Positions 29,295 through 40,381 of a stretch of DNA of 64,000 bases are shown piece by piece. The stretch is taken from the NCBI GenBank assembly GCA_024516035.1, contig CM044956.1, positions 5,940,111-6,004,110 of the forward strand. Reading direction: 5' to 3'. The DNA is from Bactericera cockerelli. Lineage: Eukaryota > Arthropoda > Insecta > Hemiptera > Triozidae. Position numbers and translations under genes: made by a program. Position 1 is the first letter of the stretch, and every line of letters starts with the position of its first letter. The notes under the pieces are model-generated. The model was not told the origin of the DNA. It was given only the letters and a program-made list of their open reading frames with translations, and did not search any database.

Positions 29295-29785
29295 ATATAA
29301 TCCTTGCCAATTATGAAGACAATACTTCCTCGTGTTAGTTTCACATTGTATACAGTGCAAATTTTTTTTTTTTTTTTTTTTTTAGTTTGGTTTAACGTCG
29401 CTTTCAACTGCCATGGTCATATCACGACGGGGGTTTTACCCTCCATTCGCAGGAAACTCACAAACCTGCTACTCACATTGACCTCACCCAGCCTGAGTGG
29501 GGCCGGGAAAAGCCAGAGTCACGAGAATTAGAATTTGAATGGTCACCCATCCAAGTCTTAACCTCGCTGGATGTCGCTTAACTTCGGTGTTCTGAAGGGA
29601 ACCGGTGTATTCAACATGCCATCGACGCTGGCACAGTGCAAATTTGAGATTTTATACTAAATCACTTTATACTAAATCACTTGTATCTCCAAAACAGCTT
29701 GACCGATTTTCTTCAAATTTGTTTTAAGTGGTAGAATACCGTTTTTTTCTACATTCGAGATTGTACAAAAAATCTATATGGGCAA
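29295..29785 (+). repeat. Hairpin-ended repeat, split by a SINE
   Basis: 29295-29364 and 29633-29785 match the first part of 318-760 (gccaattatg ... cttcctcgtg ... ctccaaaacagcttgaccga). The break is bridged by the target duplication of the inserted SINE. Confidence 0.75.
29365..29632 (-). mobile_element. 5S-rRNA-derived SINE with 13-bp target duplication
   Basis: Read on minus: gccagcgtcgatggcatgtt, accgaagttaagcgacatcc (5S A-box region) and gacttggatgggtgacca (5S C-box region), then the shared domain, ending in a poly-A run (T run on plus). ACAGTGCAAATTT flanks both sides (29352-29364, 29633-29645), so the boundaries are firm. Confidence 0.9.
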
Positions 29786-30345
29786 GTCAAAGACCGCATT
29801 TTTTCACTTTTTTGTCCTTCCACCACCCCATAGATACCTACATCACGATGTTATCTCTGCTTTCAGACGAATCATTGTTTCATTTCAACTCATCATCACT
29901 CCATCCCTATCTGCACCTCTTCATCACTCCACCCCCATCTGCACCTCTTCATTAGTAAATTAGAAGAGGATACCATGGAAAGCAATTATTAATTTTCGCC
30001 GCTATCTCGACCTGAAAAATCTCATTTATTTTAACAGCTTGGCGAGCATTCAAAATTAATAATTCGAAACCCGTGAACCCTCGCGAAACCTGAGATTGCA
30101 GAAATTCTGGGAACAAATTTGTTTTGTTCAACAAAAACGTGCCATGTCTGGATGGGACCCGTTCCTTTTGCTTTGTTTTTCATCACAATTTTCCGCTCTG
30201 AAGAAGGGTATTCTATTCTGATATTCATATTCATTTCATAAAATCATAAAATCATTACGCTTTCCAAACGAAATCCTTTTAATCAGGCACGATAAATTTA
30301 TCACCAAGATTCTAGAATTAAGTACTAATTTTTCATTTTTTTCGA
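29786..30345. other. No gene seen; short duplicated segment
   Basis: tcatcactccacccccatct gcacctcttcat is imperfectly repeated at 29887-29952. Short frames are featureless. Confidence 0.35.
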
Positions 30346-30489
30346 AGATATCAAAACACGAATGGAATCAGCCAACTACTATCAACTCAAAAAAGACAGA
30401 GATTATTGGCTACAACGACAAGGCATTGCCTTTAGTTTATTTGAGATAAAACGAAATCCTCAGCTAGTTTACTTCGAGATCGCAAATTG
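30346..30489 (+). CDS. Candidate internal exon (orphan)
   Basis: tactaat (branch-point-like), a T-rich tract and cgaag precede an open stretch that enters in phase 1. It encodes DIKTRMESANYYQLKKDRD ... WLQRQGIAFSLFEIKR ... LVYFEIANC, whose composition is protein-like. The frame then runs into a TA-flanked insertion (CAGTTGAGCC at 30495) and stops at 30509. No clear donor is seen, so the exon may be broken by the insertion, or this may be chance. There is no recognisable family. Confidence 0.25.
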
Positions 30490-30494
30490 TAATA

Positions 30495-30640
30495 CAGTTG
30501 AGCCTGGATAAATAGGACATGTGTCCGCAGGAAACATGGATAAATAGGACTTGTGTAAAGAGGAAACCTGGATAAACAGGACTTGTGTCAGGAGGAAATC
30601 TGGATAAACTGAAAAGAACCCTCGGTTTTTATAGAGGTTT
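30495..30640 (+). mobile_element. pogo/Tigger-like end with tandem units
   Basis: After TA, CAGTTGAGCCTGGATAAA begins three imperfect ~32-bp units (ggataaataggacttgtgt ... aggaaac). The 3' end was not located. Confidence 0.55.
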
Positions 30641-30969
30641 AGGGTCACATTATAAAACAGTAATAAAGCTATGCAAAACCTTATGACACACCCTCAAGTC
30701 GTAGTTTGTGATTAACACAAATAACAGCTCAAGACAATCAAAACTATATTGGCTTGCAACAGCAAACAAAGTTTTTGGCCCAAAAAAAATGAAACCCCAA
30801 AAACGTTTTTGTTTTGAGAAAGAAATAAAAAACTGTTACGAAAATATTTGCTCCTTCATTTCTTTTTTATCAATCCTCCATTACTTTGTTTTTTATCAAG
30901 AATTTTCCCAGAAAAACAAATCCAAACTGTTTCAGGTTTCATTGTTTGTTTCAAGTTTGTCTTCCTCCT
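30641..30969. other. No gene seen
   Basis: The 225- and 216-codon frames that start here owe their length to the CT tract that follows. Confidence 0.4.
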
Positions 30970-31465
30970 CAAATTTTCTTCTCTCTCTCTCTCTCTCTCT
31001 TCTCCTTCTGAGACAACTGTCTCCTTCCTCAAAATTTATCTTCTCTCTTCTCCTCTTTCCACAATTGTCTCCCTACCTTTCTATCTCCTCTCTATTGTCT
31101 CTCTCCCTATCTATCTCTCACTTCCTCATTCATTATCTCTCCTTCCCTCTTTCTTCTCCTTTTCCCAATATCCTATCGCTCCTATCACTCTCTCATTCTC
31201 CCAATATTATTTTCCTCTCTTTCCCTTCCAACCACAATTGTCTCACTCCCTCCTTCCTTCTCTTTTTCCCTCTCCCTCTCTCCTTCTCTCTCTTTCCCGC
31301 TGCCTCCATCTCGCTCCGTCCTTCTCTCTCTTTTCCACTCACTCTCTCTCTCTCTCTTTCTCCTTTCCTCTTTTTTCTACTTTAGTCTCCTTCTCTCCCC
31401 TTCTCTCTCTATCCCTCCACTTGCCTACTCCTCTCTCTCTCTCTCTCTCTCTCTCTTTTGTTCTT
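30970..31465. repeat. CT-rich low-complexity tract
   Basis: About 500 bp of interrupted ctct/ttcctct sequence ending in a pure (CT)n at 31432-31456. Confidence 0.85.
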
Positions 31466-31749
31466 CACATTGATGATCTGCAAACTTTTTTAATTTAAAG
31501 AAAAATCGAGGCACAAGATAAACAATAAATAAAGAGTTGCTGAAATGAAACGGCGGGAACTTTTATTTCTAGAATAATATTGGAACACTGAAACAGCGAG
31601 CTCCTAGAAATATTTCGACGAAAAGGGAGTGCTGGCATTTTTTCCTCCCCACTTGTGTTTTTCTTCAACTTCCAAGTTCTCTTTTGTTTTCCATCAGTAA
31701 AACTTGCCAGATTGAAGTGAGTAATAGTTTCTAGAAATGAGATAAGAAT
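31466..31749. other. No gene seen; locally duplicated segment
   Basis: aagaaaaatcgaggcacaag ataaacaataaataaagagttgctg recurs at 32535-32582, so the intervening satellite is flanked by a direct duplication of about 50 bp. Confidence 0.5.
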
Positions 31750-32235
31750 AGACGAGTCTCTATTTCTTGGTATTTGTTATCAGACAATTTCAATCAAGTT
31801 TACTGTATCATTGTTTGTTTCTAGGTATTTGTTATCAGACAATTTCAATCAAGTTAACACAGTATCATTGTTAAGTATAGTTAGGTTCCTATTTCTAGGC
31901 ATTTTTTATTAGACAATTTCAATCAAGTTAACTGTATCACTGTTTGTTTCTAGGTACTTGTTATCAGACAATTACAATCAAGTTAACTGTATCACTGTTT
32001 GTTTCTAAGCATTTGTTATCAGACAATTTCAATCAAGTTAATTGTATCACTGTTTGTTTCTAGGCATTTGTTATTAGACAATTTCAATTAAGTTAACTGT
32101 ATCACTGCTTGTTTCTAGGTATTTGTTATTAGACAATTTCAATCAAGTTAACTGTATGACTGTTTGTTTCTAAGTATTTGTTATCAAACAATTAAATTTC
32201 AAGTTCAGTTAACTAACTGTATCACTTTTGACATT
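31750..32235. repeat. Minisatellite, ~55-bp unit
   Basis: About eight copies of tttctaggtatttgttatca gacaatttcaatcaagtta actgtatcactg. One unit is expanded by extra bases near 31880. Confidence 0.9.
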
Positions 32236-32355
32236 ATTTTAGAGTCTGCATTCGGTATTTACAATTGATTGCAGCTTATAATGATTGCTTATAATGATTG
32301 CAGCATTCTCTTCCAAGAATTCATTGGGTTGAAATATTGTAATATTGTTTAATTG

Positions 32356-32515
32356 TATACCTATTACTCCCGATGAATTTATAATATTAGAAATCGGAAG
32401 TTTTGTGTTCGTTTGTAAAAAATAATAATATTTTTTGCTCCGATTTTATTTATTTTTTTATATTTCTAGACGTTTCATAACCTCCTGAACAACTTTGGTT
32501 TTGTGTCTTTTTTTT
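32356..32515 (-). repeat. Hairpin-ended repeat, 3' part
   Basis: ataatattagaaatcggaag through caactttggttttgtgtc is the reverse complement of 755-600. Confidence 0.7.
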
Positions 32516-32624
32516 CCAAACTTTTTTCAATTTAAAGAAGAATCGAAGCACAAGATAAACAATAAATAAAGAGTTGCTGCTGAAATGAAACGGGAACTGT
32601 AGTTGTATGATTTTATTTTTATTT

Positions 32625-32880
32625 GTGGTGAAGGCCTCTTCACAATTTTTGTGGGTAGCGCAACATTACTAAGAGCCTCCTTCACTTTTCGAATTCTATT
32701 CTATTAATTTCCTTTTACTCTGGTAATGCCGCCACTGGTTGTTACTGATACAAGTAACTACTCATTTTTCTGTTTGGGGCCCCAATTCGGGCAGAAAATT
32801 CCTGCCCCGCTGGGGATCGAACCCAGGTTGCCATGCGTGAAATCCCCAGCGCGCCTAACTCACTCGGCAAAGGTGACTTG
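32625..32880 (-). mobile_element. tRNA-derived SINE, type D, second subfamily
   Basis: tttgtgggtagcgcaacatt ... gctggggatcgaacccaggt ... ctaactcactcggcaaag. The distal part (gagcctccttcac) is shared with 59800-60074 but not with 13119. Confidence 0.8.
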
Positions 32881-33261
32881 CCTTTTCCCAATATACTTGG
32901 TCTCGGTCAGTTGGTTGGTTGTGCCACTTTCTTTTTCTTTATGGAATTTGGTGGATCTTCTTTTATTACATAATATCATTACTAGAGTCTCTCATCTGCC
33001 TTTGCCTGTTAAAATCAATTGCTTTATTATCTTTTTATTTCTCCATCGCTACCACCAGTCGCTATCCTTACTATTTTATTTGTTCTTCAAAGAGGCGACT
33101 CATTTAGACGATGTCGTTTGATATGATTCAATATTTAAGAAAGACTCACTTCTAATTTTTTAAAATCCATCGATTGGGCATTTAATGAAAGCTCTATTTT
33201 TCCTGATGGTTCTGATATGTCATTTTCATATTTTTTTTCTGAAATTGTTAATAGTTTTTAA
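32881..33261. other. No gene seen
   Basis: A featureless 131-codon frame begins in the preceding SINE. Confidence 0.3.
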
Positions 33262-33490
33262 GATCAGTGTTTCGAAATTTTTTTTAGTTTCTAGCCATAA
33301 ACCAGCATAACTTTAGATGCTTGTGGTCTGTAACTTGCCCATCCGTAGTATGCTCCCGTCTGATGATCGAGCAGTGACACAATACTTCTCATATTGGGAG
33401 CTGGGTCATCATGAGTATCGCAAACAATACATACTATAAGCGAACTTTGAGAACAATTTTTTTGCCGTCTCTAAGGTAATCGTGCTGTGA
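33262..33490 (-). mobile_element. Degenerate type E SINE
   Basis: gtttcgaaattttttttagt ... ctgatgatcgagcagtgaca caatacttct; head largely decayed. Confidence 0.55.
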
Positions 33491-33495
33491 CTCTA

Positions 33496-33661
33496 AGGGC
33501 CGAATAATGAAACCGGATAAATAAATAATAGGTTTATATTAATCCAAGCCACTATAACATGTAAAATGCACTATGATTGGTTGAAATTCCCCACCAGAGG
33601 GCGTGTTAAGGAATACTGTAGGATTACTTCATTAAGCCTGTTTCATAATTCGGCCCTTAGA
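33496..33661. mobile_element. MITE-like element, best-preserved copy
   Basis: Ends AGGGCCGAATAATGAAAC and GTTTCATAATTCGGCCCT are inverted repeats flanked by TA, compatible with a Tc1/mariner-type target duplication. 166 bp, no coding capacity. Confidence 0.75.
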
Positions 33662-34250
33662 GCGACAAAGCACTATTGGGTGAATCATCCTTAAGAGCGG
33701 GATTTGTGCTGACAAAACTTGTCCCTTTCTAGCTTTACTAAAAACTTGTCCCTATAACTTGATAATACTTGTTCCTATTAACCAGAACTTTTAAAGCTTC
33801 CTTCATCAATCTGTTTCCGCATCCGTCGATCAAATACTTGAACAGAACAAATGACGCTCCAACTTTCAAAGTGCCTTCGAAAATCAAGACAAAGGCTAGT
33901 TTTGTGGCTCGAGACAAAGTTCCTAACGCCGATAATTTGTACAATAAGTTTGATTGAAAACTTGCCTTCCAAACTTTAAACTTGCTTTAATTATTTATTG
34001 AAAATGATATTCACTCTGTTCAAAACTAAACTTTTAGTTCTCGCAACTTTCTTGGGAATTCACCGGTACTTCTCTTTTGTTTTTCAGGACTGTTTCATTG
34101 TGTAGCATGAAAACTGAAAAGCGCTACTTTTGTAATCGGTAAGTTTTCATTTATTCAAAAATTTTTTTAACCATCTCAAGTTTCAACACGCGCTGTCTTT
34201 TCGATGAGCACGCTGAAAAAAGCTGAATAATGAATTATTTGTGCTAGATG
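33662..34250. other. Apparently unique DNA with overlapping open frames
   Basis: 33738-33972 is open on three frames (68, 64 and 62 codons). The minus-strand frame has a plausible composition (RATKLAFVLIFEGTLKVG) but no recognisable motif or splice context. Confidence 0.3.
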
Positions 34251-34405
34251 AAACAGTGAACTTGGAGGTCAGCGATTCCAAAGTTCGGTAAAATTTATGA
34301 CTGTGAATTCAAGTAATTCTGATCTCTCCTTGTCTTTCTCTCTCTCTTTCTCCCACAGACACATACACACACACGTAAGTGATTAACACAAATGTGATTT
34401 TTTTA
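34251..34405 (+). mobile_element. Degenerate type C SINE with an internal CT/CA microsatellite
   Basis: gaacttggaggtcagcgatt, then (ct)n(ca)n at 34335-34372, then gtgattaacacaaatgtga. Confidence 0.5.
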
Positions 34406-34534
34406 AAAACTTTTTTTTTGTGTTGAAGCAAGAGTCTTTCTTTCATAATATTTTGGGTAGCTAGCATTCCAAGGAGGCTCCATTACTTTTCTGAATACTA
34501 TCATTACTTTCTTTTTTGCTGGTAATGCGTTGCC

Positions 34535-34640
34535 AGAGAAAAAAGTAGCTGTGATTGTGAGTTTCTAGGGGAATGGAGGGTAAAATCTTTGATCGTGTTA
34601 TGACATGCAGTTGAAAGCGGCGATAAAAAACCGTCAAACC
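34535..34640 (+). mobile_element. Shared SINE domain fragment
   Basis: gtgagtttctaggggaatgg agggtaaaat ... cagttgaaagcggcgat. 5'-truncated. Confidence 0.55.
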
Positions 34641-35666
34641 ACCTAAAAAATTATCAAAATTAAAATATCTATTACCATTTTCAAGATATCGGGATTTTCT
34701 TTTTACTATTATCACAGCTCCGATAACGAAGTACGGGCACTCAGCTTGTACGAATATGAAAATACTAATGATATCTTAGGTATAATAATCATTTCATAAA
34801 GAGAATTTTTCGAGGCAAAAAAATCGCATTAAATTGACCATAATTTTCCCAACTTGACGATTTTCTTTTCCTACAAACTTTCCACTTTATTCAACAAAAA
34901 ATAAATTGCTTCCTGCGGCCATACAGGACGCTTGCCCATAGGCAAACATATTATGGGTAGGCAATGCATTATACCTGACATAAGCATTCTGCAATCCCAC
35001 GGGCCTTAATGATGATGAGGAAACGAGACGGTCTGAAATGACGAGGGAAGAGGAATAAAAGAAAAAAAAAAAAAAATATAAGCTAGAAGCAGGAGGTTGT
35101 TAGATAGGAGGATGGGCGAAATGTGTACACAGAGAAGCAACGTCAAGAAGTTTGGAGAGTGGGAAGTAAAGAAAAAAGATGGATAAAAATGAGCAAAGAG
35201 AAATTTTAAATAGACCAAATCAAGAAGAATGATAGATGAGAAGTAAATAAACAAAGGTAATAAAATTTTAAACATGGTAACAGTTACACTTATGGAACTT
35301 TCTACATTTTAATAGGCGTCACTTTGGACTTAATGACCACCCTATTTGTAATACATTTCTGAAAGTAGTTGACTTTCAGAAGTATTTCAAGACAAGAGCA
35401 TTTTAAATTTCTTAATCCGTTCTCTAGATATTTCGAGTGGCTCTTTTTTTTGGCGAACCCTGTAGGATGTTGTCAAATTATCAAGAAAATGAACATGCGT
35501 TGATGAAAGCTAAACTAGCAGATCCCACAATATTTGGACTACACTTCAGTTGTCCTATTTTTGTGTTAATTTCCCAAAAAGTACAAAGAACCCCTGAATA
35601 TAGGGGATCAAAAAAAAAAAAAAAAAAATAATTAATTTTAATTTGTTAATAAAATAAAACTTATTA
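34641..35666. other. No gene seen
   Basis: AT- and GA-rich. A 65-codon frame at 35437-35631 ends in an A run. No repeat recognised except a small ggcaaacata/aggcaatgca patch. Confidence 0.35.
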
Positions 35667-35800
35667 TTTCGTGATGTCACAAGTAACTCAAAATAGCTTA
35701 AGCTAAAACTTTGATGAACTTGGAACTTGAATCTCTGAACCACCGACCCCAAGTTTCAAGTCCGCCGCCTTATCGAGCAAGTTTCTGAGGTCGGTAAAAA
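35667..35800 (-). mobile_element. tRNA-derived SINE, type C
   Basis: tgatgtcacaagtaactcaa ... aagtccgccgccttatcgag caagtttctgaggtcggt on plus. Confidence 0.7.
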
Positions 35801-36094
35801 TATCTAAAGTATGAAGATTATGAAGAAGGTTGGAAATAAAAAAGAAAGAGGAATGGAGGATAGTAAGGAAAATAAGTGAACCAGGAAATGATGTAGGAAG
35901 AGGAGGAAATATAAAAAGAGTGAAGCAAGCAGAAGGGCCGAGGAGGTAGAAGGAGGAGAAGGATAACATAAAAGTGAAACACAAGGAGAGAGTAATGGAG
36001 GATAAGGTCCAGAAAAAAAACGAAATAAACTGCGAAGTAAATTATTTCCACTTCAGAAATGTGAGGTCAGCTTGGGATTTTGCATGAGGGCAGT
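35801..36094. other. Purine-rich stretch, no gene
   Basis: aggaggaaa-type sequence. Antisense frames are composition artefacts. Confidence 0.4.
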
Positions 36095-36378
36095 GGTGTG
36101 TGAATGAAGGAGCTACATACGTTGGCGTGTGAATGAAGGGCTACATACGTTGGTGTGTGAATGAAGGGGCTACATACGGTGGTGTGTGTACGAAGGGGCT
36201 ACATACTGTTATACTGTAGTGTGTGAATAGAGGAGTTACATACGGTGGTGTGTGAATGAAGGGGCTACATACTGTAGTGTGTGAATGAAGGGGCTAAATT
36301 CGGTGGTGTGTGTATGAAGGGGCGTCATACTGTAGTGTGTGAATGAAGGGGTTGGATACGGTGGTGTGTGTATGAAGC
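36095..36378. repeat. Minisatellite, ~30-bp unit
   Basis: About nine copies of gtgtgtgaatgaaggggcta catacggtg, with alternating cggtgg / ctgtag variants suggesting a two-unit higher-order repeat. Confidence 0.85.
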
Positions 36379-36508
36379 TCCTTCATAATGAAGGTAAACT
36401 AGATACTGATGAAAACATCGTTGTTAAGCAATCTGTTACTGTTATAACAGCGTGAACTACGTCGAAATGTTCTGATGGCCTCTTGACGAGTTTAATAATA
36501 GTTTCACT

Positions 36509-36640
36509 GATCAACCTCAGTAGCTTGATCAGTAAGGCGGCGGACTTGTAATCGGCGGTCAGTGGTTGAAATACCAAGTTAAGCAAAGATTTAGTAAAGC
36601 GAGTTTGAGTAGTTGTGATATTACAATCGTGACACAAAAA
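36509..36640 (+). mobile_element. tRNA-derived SINE, type C
   Basis: caacctcagtagcttgatca gtaaggcggcggacttgta ... gttaagcaaagatttagtaa. Confidence 0.75.
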
Positions 36641-37194
36641 AAGTATCACAGTGTTAGAAAACTGTTCGCACAAGGGTTCCTAGCTTATCTGGGGCTTATA
36701 GTATACAATAAAATTATACATACATATCTATATATCTGGTTAATATTATGGTGAGGATTTTGAGTAAGTATAAGTAGTAGTAACAAAGAAGAATGGATAA
36801 AACTATGCTTTTTCTTTCTTTTTCGCAATAAAAACACATATTTAAAAAGCCTGCAAAAAAGAGCATTTTTGCACAATTAGCACACACTTCCCACTGTGCA
36901 AAATAACTCCACACCTCTTGTTTAAACTGTCAGATTGAATATATCCGTGCACTCTATTTTGATTGAACGATACCTTAAAAGCCAACAGATTGATGGATCT
37001 CTCCCTAAGGTACATAGTTTTGCATTATGCCTACTTTCGACTTACACTTTCAACCAATATTTCATGACGGAACTCTCGTAAGTGAAAATAAAAGCTAGGA
37101 ACTTTTCAATTAGGTCTTCCAAAAAATAGGATTATAATGTTTATTCAATCATTCTATGGCTGCTTTTTGAACCATCTCAATTAAATGGAGTATT
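36641..37194. other. No gene seen
   Basis: AT-rich, no recurring motif. Confidence 0.35.
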
Positions 37195-37400
37195 TTTGAG
37201 AAAATTAACGGACTTAAATGGGTGACCATCCAAAATTAAACCCTTGGGATGCTGGCTATTCCCGGCACCACGCAGTCTGGGTGAGGTTCATTTGAGTAGC
37301 TAGATTGTGAGTTTCCAGAGAAAGGAGGGTGAAAGCACTGTTGTGATATGACTGTGCATTTGGATTATTTGAAAGCGATGTTAAACCTACAAAAACTACT
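37195..37400 (+). mobile_element. 5S-derived SINE, 5'-truncated
   Basis: Starts within the 5S C-box region (ggacttaaatgggtgaccat), continues through gatgctggctattcccggca and tctgggtgaggttcatttga to gatgttaaacctac. Confidence 0.75.
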
Positions 37401-37884
37401 ATAAGAACGAATCCTTAAATGAACAATTAATTCTCACAAAATATGACTTTGGTCAATAGATCGGTGGAATGACTGGAATTTCCTTACTTTTTTTTCAACT
37501 CTATAAAAATTGTAGATTTTCCAGTATCTTAATTTGGACCTTATTCTCTTTCCTGGACATGGAATTTTTTAAAACATCATTCTATCTATTTTATCTATCT
37601 ATGTTGTCAGACAAAATGGACGGTGTGGAGCCTCCTTTGAAGTGGAGGGGTCACTCGAGACTGAATTTTAATCCCTTCTTCATCTGAAAATGTTTCTTTT
37701 TCCCTCTCTCACCGTGGGACTTTAACACGCTGAATTTTTTCCCTTTTTCATTAGGAAATGTTCTTTTTTCCCCTCCTTTCGTGGGATATTACTCGTCTGA
37801 GAACCTGAATCTTCCCCTCCCTTCTCCTAGAGTTTCCTCTTTATTTTCAATTTATAATTTAAAGCTCGTTAAGAGAATTGTTAT
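37401..37884. other. No gene seen
   Basis: T-rich sequence; short frames only. Confidence 0.35.
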
Positions 37885-38150
37885 TCCAGTGTCCGGGTGT
37901 GGTGTGTGTATGTGTGGGTGGGCGGGTGTTTTGTGGGTTTGTGTGTGTGTGTATTTGTATGTGTAATCTGGGGCGAAGTTAAAGCCTTAGGCATTCTCTG
38001 CCACTAAACCCAGACACAATGTCTATGTGGTTGTATGTGAGTGTGTGTTTGTGTGAGTGTGTATGCGTATGTGAATGTCAGTAAATGGGAGTATGTATTT
38101 ATGAGGGTTGTGGGTGGTATGTTGGTGGGTGGGTAATTGTTTTTGCTTTG
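37885..38150. repeat. GT-rich low-complexity region
   Basis: tgtgtg/ggtggg tracts either side of a non-repetitive 70-bp insert (37966-38035). Confidence 0.75.
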
Positions 38151-38790
38151 CAAACAATTCCAGGTTTCAGAACTAAACTATATTTTTTTTTTTTTTTTCT
38201 TTATTCATTCAATGTCTTTTTATAGCGGTTTGGCAACTATATTTTTAGTGAGTAAAAGCTAAAGTATTGTTTGTACTCGTGTTAGTCCACAAAATATAAA
38301 TTTAAGTAAGAATTGTTTCTTTTCAACTGAAAATTTAGAGTTACAAGTGCCACTGAATAGTTCGGCATGATTGAGTTTATGGATAATCATGTCGTACAAT
38401 GCTTTTATGTCAGGTCGTAAATATCTACAAGTAATTTCACAAAATATCCGATAAAGGTTCCAACAAACCCAAAAAGTAAAAAGAGAACTTTTTCAATTTA
38501 TTTGAGGTTATATTTACATTAGTTTCCCTAGATTCCCATAGTGGGCGAAGTTCATTTATGAACGTTTCTACACATTCCAAAAGCCTTTTCTGGAGAGCAT
38601 AGGAGCATATTTTGAGCCCAACTTGAAAGAGAGGACGAACTTTTGACTCGGTGTAATTTATCAATGAAACATGTCACTTCGGGAAGTTTCCTCAACAAAC
38701 TTCTCTTGAAATTGTTGAAAAGCTTTTTGATTTAATTTGATTTTTCCTGGGTGAAGGTATTATTGACAAATGTATGTATTTCACTTCCAG
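38151..38790. other. No repeat recognised; possible intron
   Basis: Apparently low-copy. An antisense 75-codon frame at 38437-38664 is cysteine/leucine-containing but unassigned. Confidence 0.35.
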
Positions 38791-38921
38791 TCGGATGTGT
38801 GTTGGCATTTTGAGCTTTCTGACAGTAACAGTTTTCTTTGTGCAAAGTTTTTCTTATAAATGTCGAAACGGAAAAAGCTGCCTACTCCATTTGCGAGACA
38901 AATTTCCAACACTGGTGTTGG
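38791..38921 (+). CDS. Candidate signal-peptide exon of a secreted protein
   Basis: tgtatttcacttccag precedes the exon and GTAAGA follows it, both good splice-site matches. From the ATG at 38795 the frame encodes a short n-region, a hydrophobic core (ILSFLTVTVFFV) and a plausible cleavage site (QSFS|YKC). A basic, two-cysteine segment (CRNGKSCLLHLRDKFP) follows, ending in phase 1. That is the arrangement expected of the first coding exon of a small secreted protein. No repeat copies of this segment were seen. The partner exons are not certain. The short exon at 61061-61108 is in compatible phase but 22 kb away. Confidence 0.4.
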
Positions 38922-38965
38922 GTAAGACAGGTCGTACAGTCATATTATGTATGAACAGAAAACGT

Positions 38966-39110
38966 TGGGTGGAAGTAAGGGTTGGGTGGAATAGATTGCC
39001 ATAGGCACTAACCCCGCCCTTTAGTTAGGGCATCTGTATATATTTTATATTTGTTGTTTATCTTCTCTTTTCTTGTTTATATATATTTTTTTTAAATTAA
39101 AACTTATTTT
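38966..39110 (+). mobile_element. LINE 3' tail fragment
   Basis: gggttgggtggaatagattg ccataggcactaaccccgcc; simple-repeat end lost. Confidence 0.65.
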
Positions 39111-39243
39111 CAAACGCATCATTTATGATGCAAAAACATGAAAATTTACAAAGGGGAAAAAAATGTTTAAAAAAATAAATATTTTTTTTTCTTGTTTGTA
39201 CATACTTGTTTGTGGTTTGTACATAATTACTTGTTTGTACATA

Positions 39244-39470
39244 AATATGGGGTTAGGCATTGCACGCACTGTAACTGGTTCGATCCTCAGCGGGCTAGGA
39301 TTTTGCTCTGTACATGGGTGCTCGGGTTCCATCATACCTCATGGGAAAAATGAGTAGCTGTTGTAATGTTGTCAGCTACCAGTGCCGGAATTAGAAGCAA
39401 AATTAGATATTGGTATATTAAAGATATGGAATTCCTATAACTTACCTACAACTAATTGTGATATAATAAA
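39244..39470 (+). mobile_element. Type D SINE, 5'-truncated
   Basis: ggttaggcattgcacgcact, B-box remnant ggttcgatcctc, cctcatgggaaaaatgagta, tgtgatataataaac. Confidence 0.65.
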
Positions 39471-39604
39471 CAAAGAAACACATTTAATTTAAAGACCATA
39501 ATTGAATGTCAATTAAAAAAGTGACAATATTTCGGCGTCAAGTGTAAGCGGTGTGTACGGATACAAGCCGTTTCCATTCTGGTGGGTCTGTCAACTCCTG
39601 AACA
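39471..39604. other. No feature seen
   Basis: Short low-copy interval. Confidence 0.3.
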
Positions 39605-39800
39605 CATAATTTCCGTTCTTTTTTACTTCCGAGAAATTTCTAATATGAGAAATCGGAAGTAGGTATTGTGTTCGTTTTTGTAAAAAAAAATATATTTTTG
39701 TTGTTATTGTTGGTTTAAAGTTTTTTAAGTCACTATCATCATTGACCAAGTTGCTGTGGGTCATATTTTCGCGATGGGGAGTTTTAACCTCTTTTTGTGA
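39605..39800 (-). repeat. Hairpin-ended repeat end and decayed SINE domain
   Basis: 39625-39705 holds the palindromic end (tttctaatatgagaaatcgg). 39706-39800 (ttggtttaaagttttttaag ... cgcgatggggagttttaacc) is a decayed shared SINE domain. Confidence 0.5.
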
Positions 39801-40040
39801 GTGCGTTAGACGAATCTTTCTGGAATTTTTAGAATCTCACAACAACTTTTTACTTAATTTTGACATGAATCCTTTTGCGGCAACATGGCACGAGGGGGAT
39901 TCATTCACACGACCGCCTCTGGCGACAAAACTAAATTGAATACAGAATCACCTTTCAATTGAAAGATAAGATTAAATCTCTTGCAGTTTATTTTGAGAGT
40001 ACTAGTCTCGATATTTTCTAGCCAAACCTCGTATAAAGGA
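39801..40040. other. No gene seen
   Basis: No recurring motif. Confidence 0.3.
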
Positions 40041-40241
40041 ATAATAATATCGCCTTATTTAAACCGCCCGATTAGGACTATTAAAATCCCATTATTCCTA
40101 CAGTAAGCCCAAGACGTATTATTATGTGGTAAAAATCCCAAATGGGAGGATAACTTTTCATGTCCCCGTTGGGTTTCCACGTTCTCTGGAATCTCTAGAT
40201 TCACAGAGTACCGCCTTTATCATCGAGCTACCGGGATAGAC
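40041..40241 (-). mobile_element. tRNA-derived SINE, type A
   Basis: (ata)n tatcgccttatttaaaccgc ... cgagctaccgggatag on plus; near full length. Confidence 0.8.
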
Positions 40242-40381
40242 CAAATAAACGAATAAATTGTCTTTTGGCATATCAAATGTGTGCCAAATCTGAATAATGT
40301 TTAATACTTATGTACTTACTTTCCGTGTCCATGTGTGATGTCACGGTGTTGAAAGGATTGATATGGGTGAAGATTTTGGAC

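Noticed and set aside
30708..31498. Two long overlapping frames (225 and 216 codons)
   Set aside because: Almost all Leu/Ser/Pro from a CT microsatellite. Low-complexity artefact.
33738..33972. Host exon from overlapping 62-68 codon frames
   Set aside because: Open on three frames at once, no splice-site context, no family recognised.
39163..39357. Short open frame MFKKINIFF...
   Set aside because: Half of it is a type D SINE; no support.
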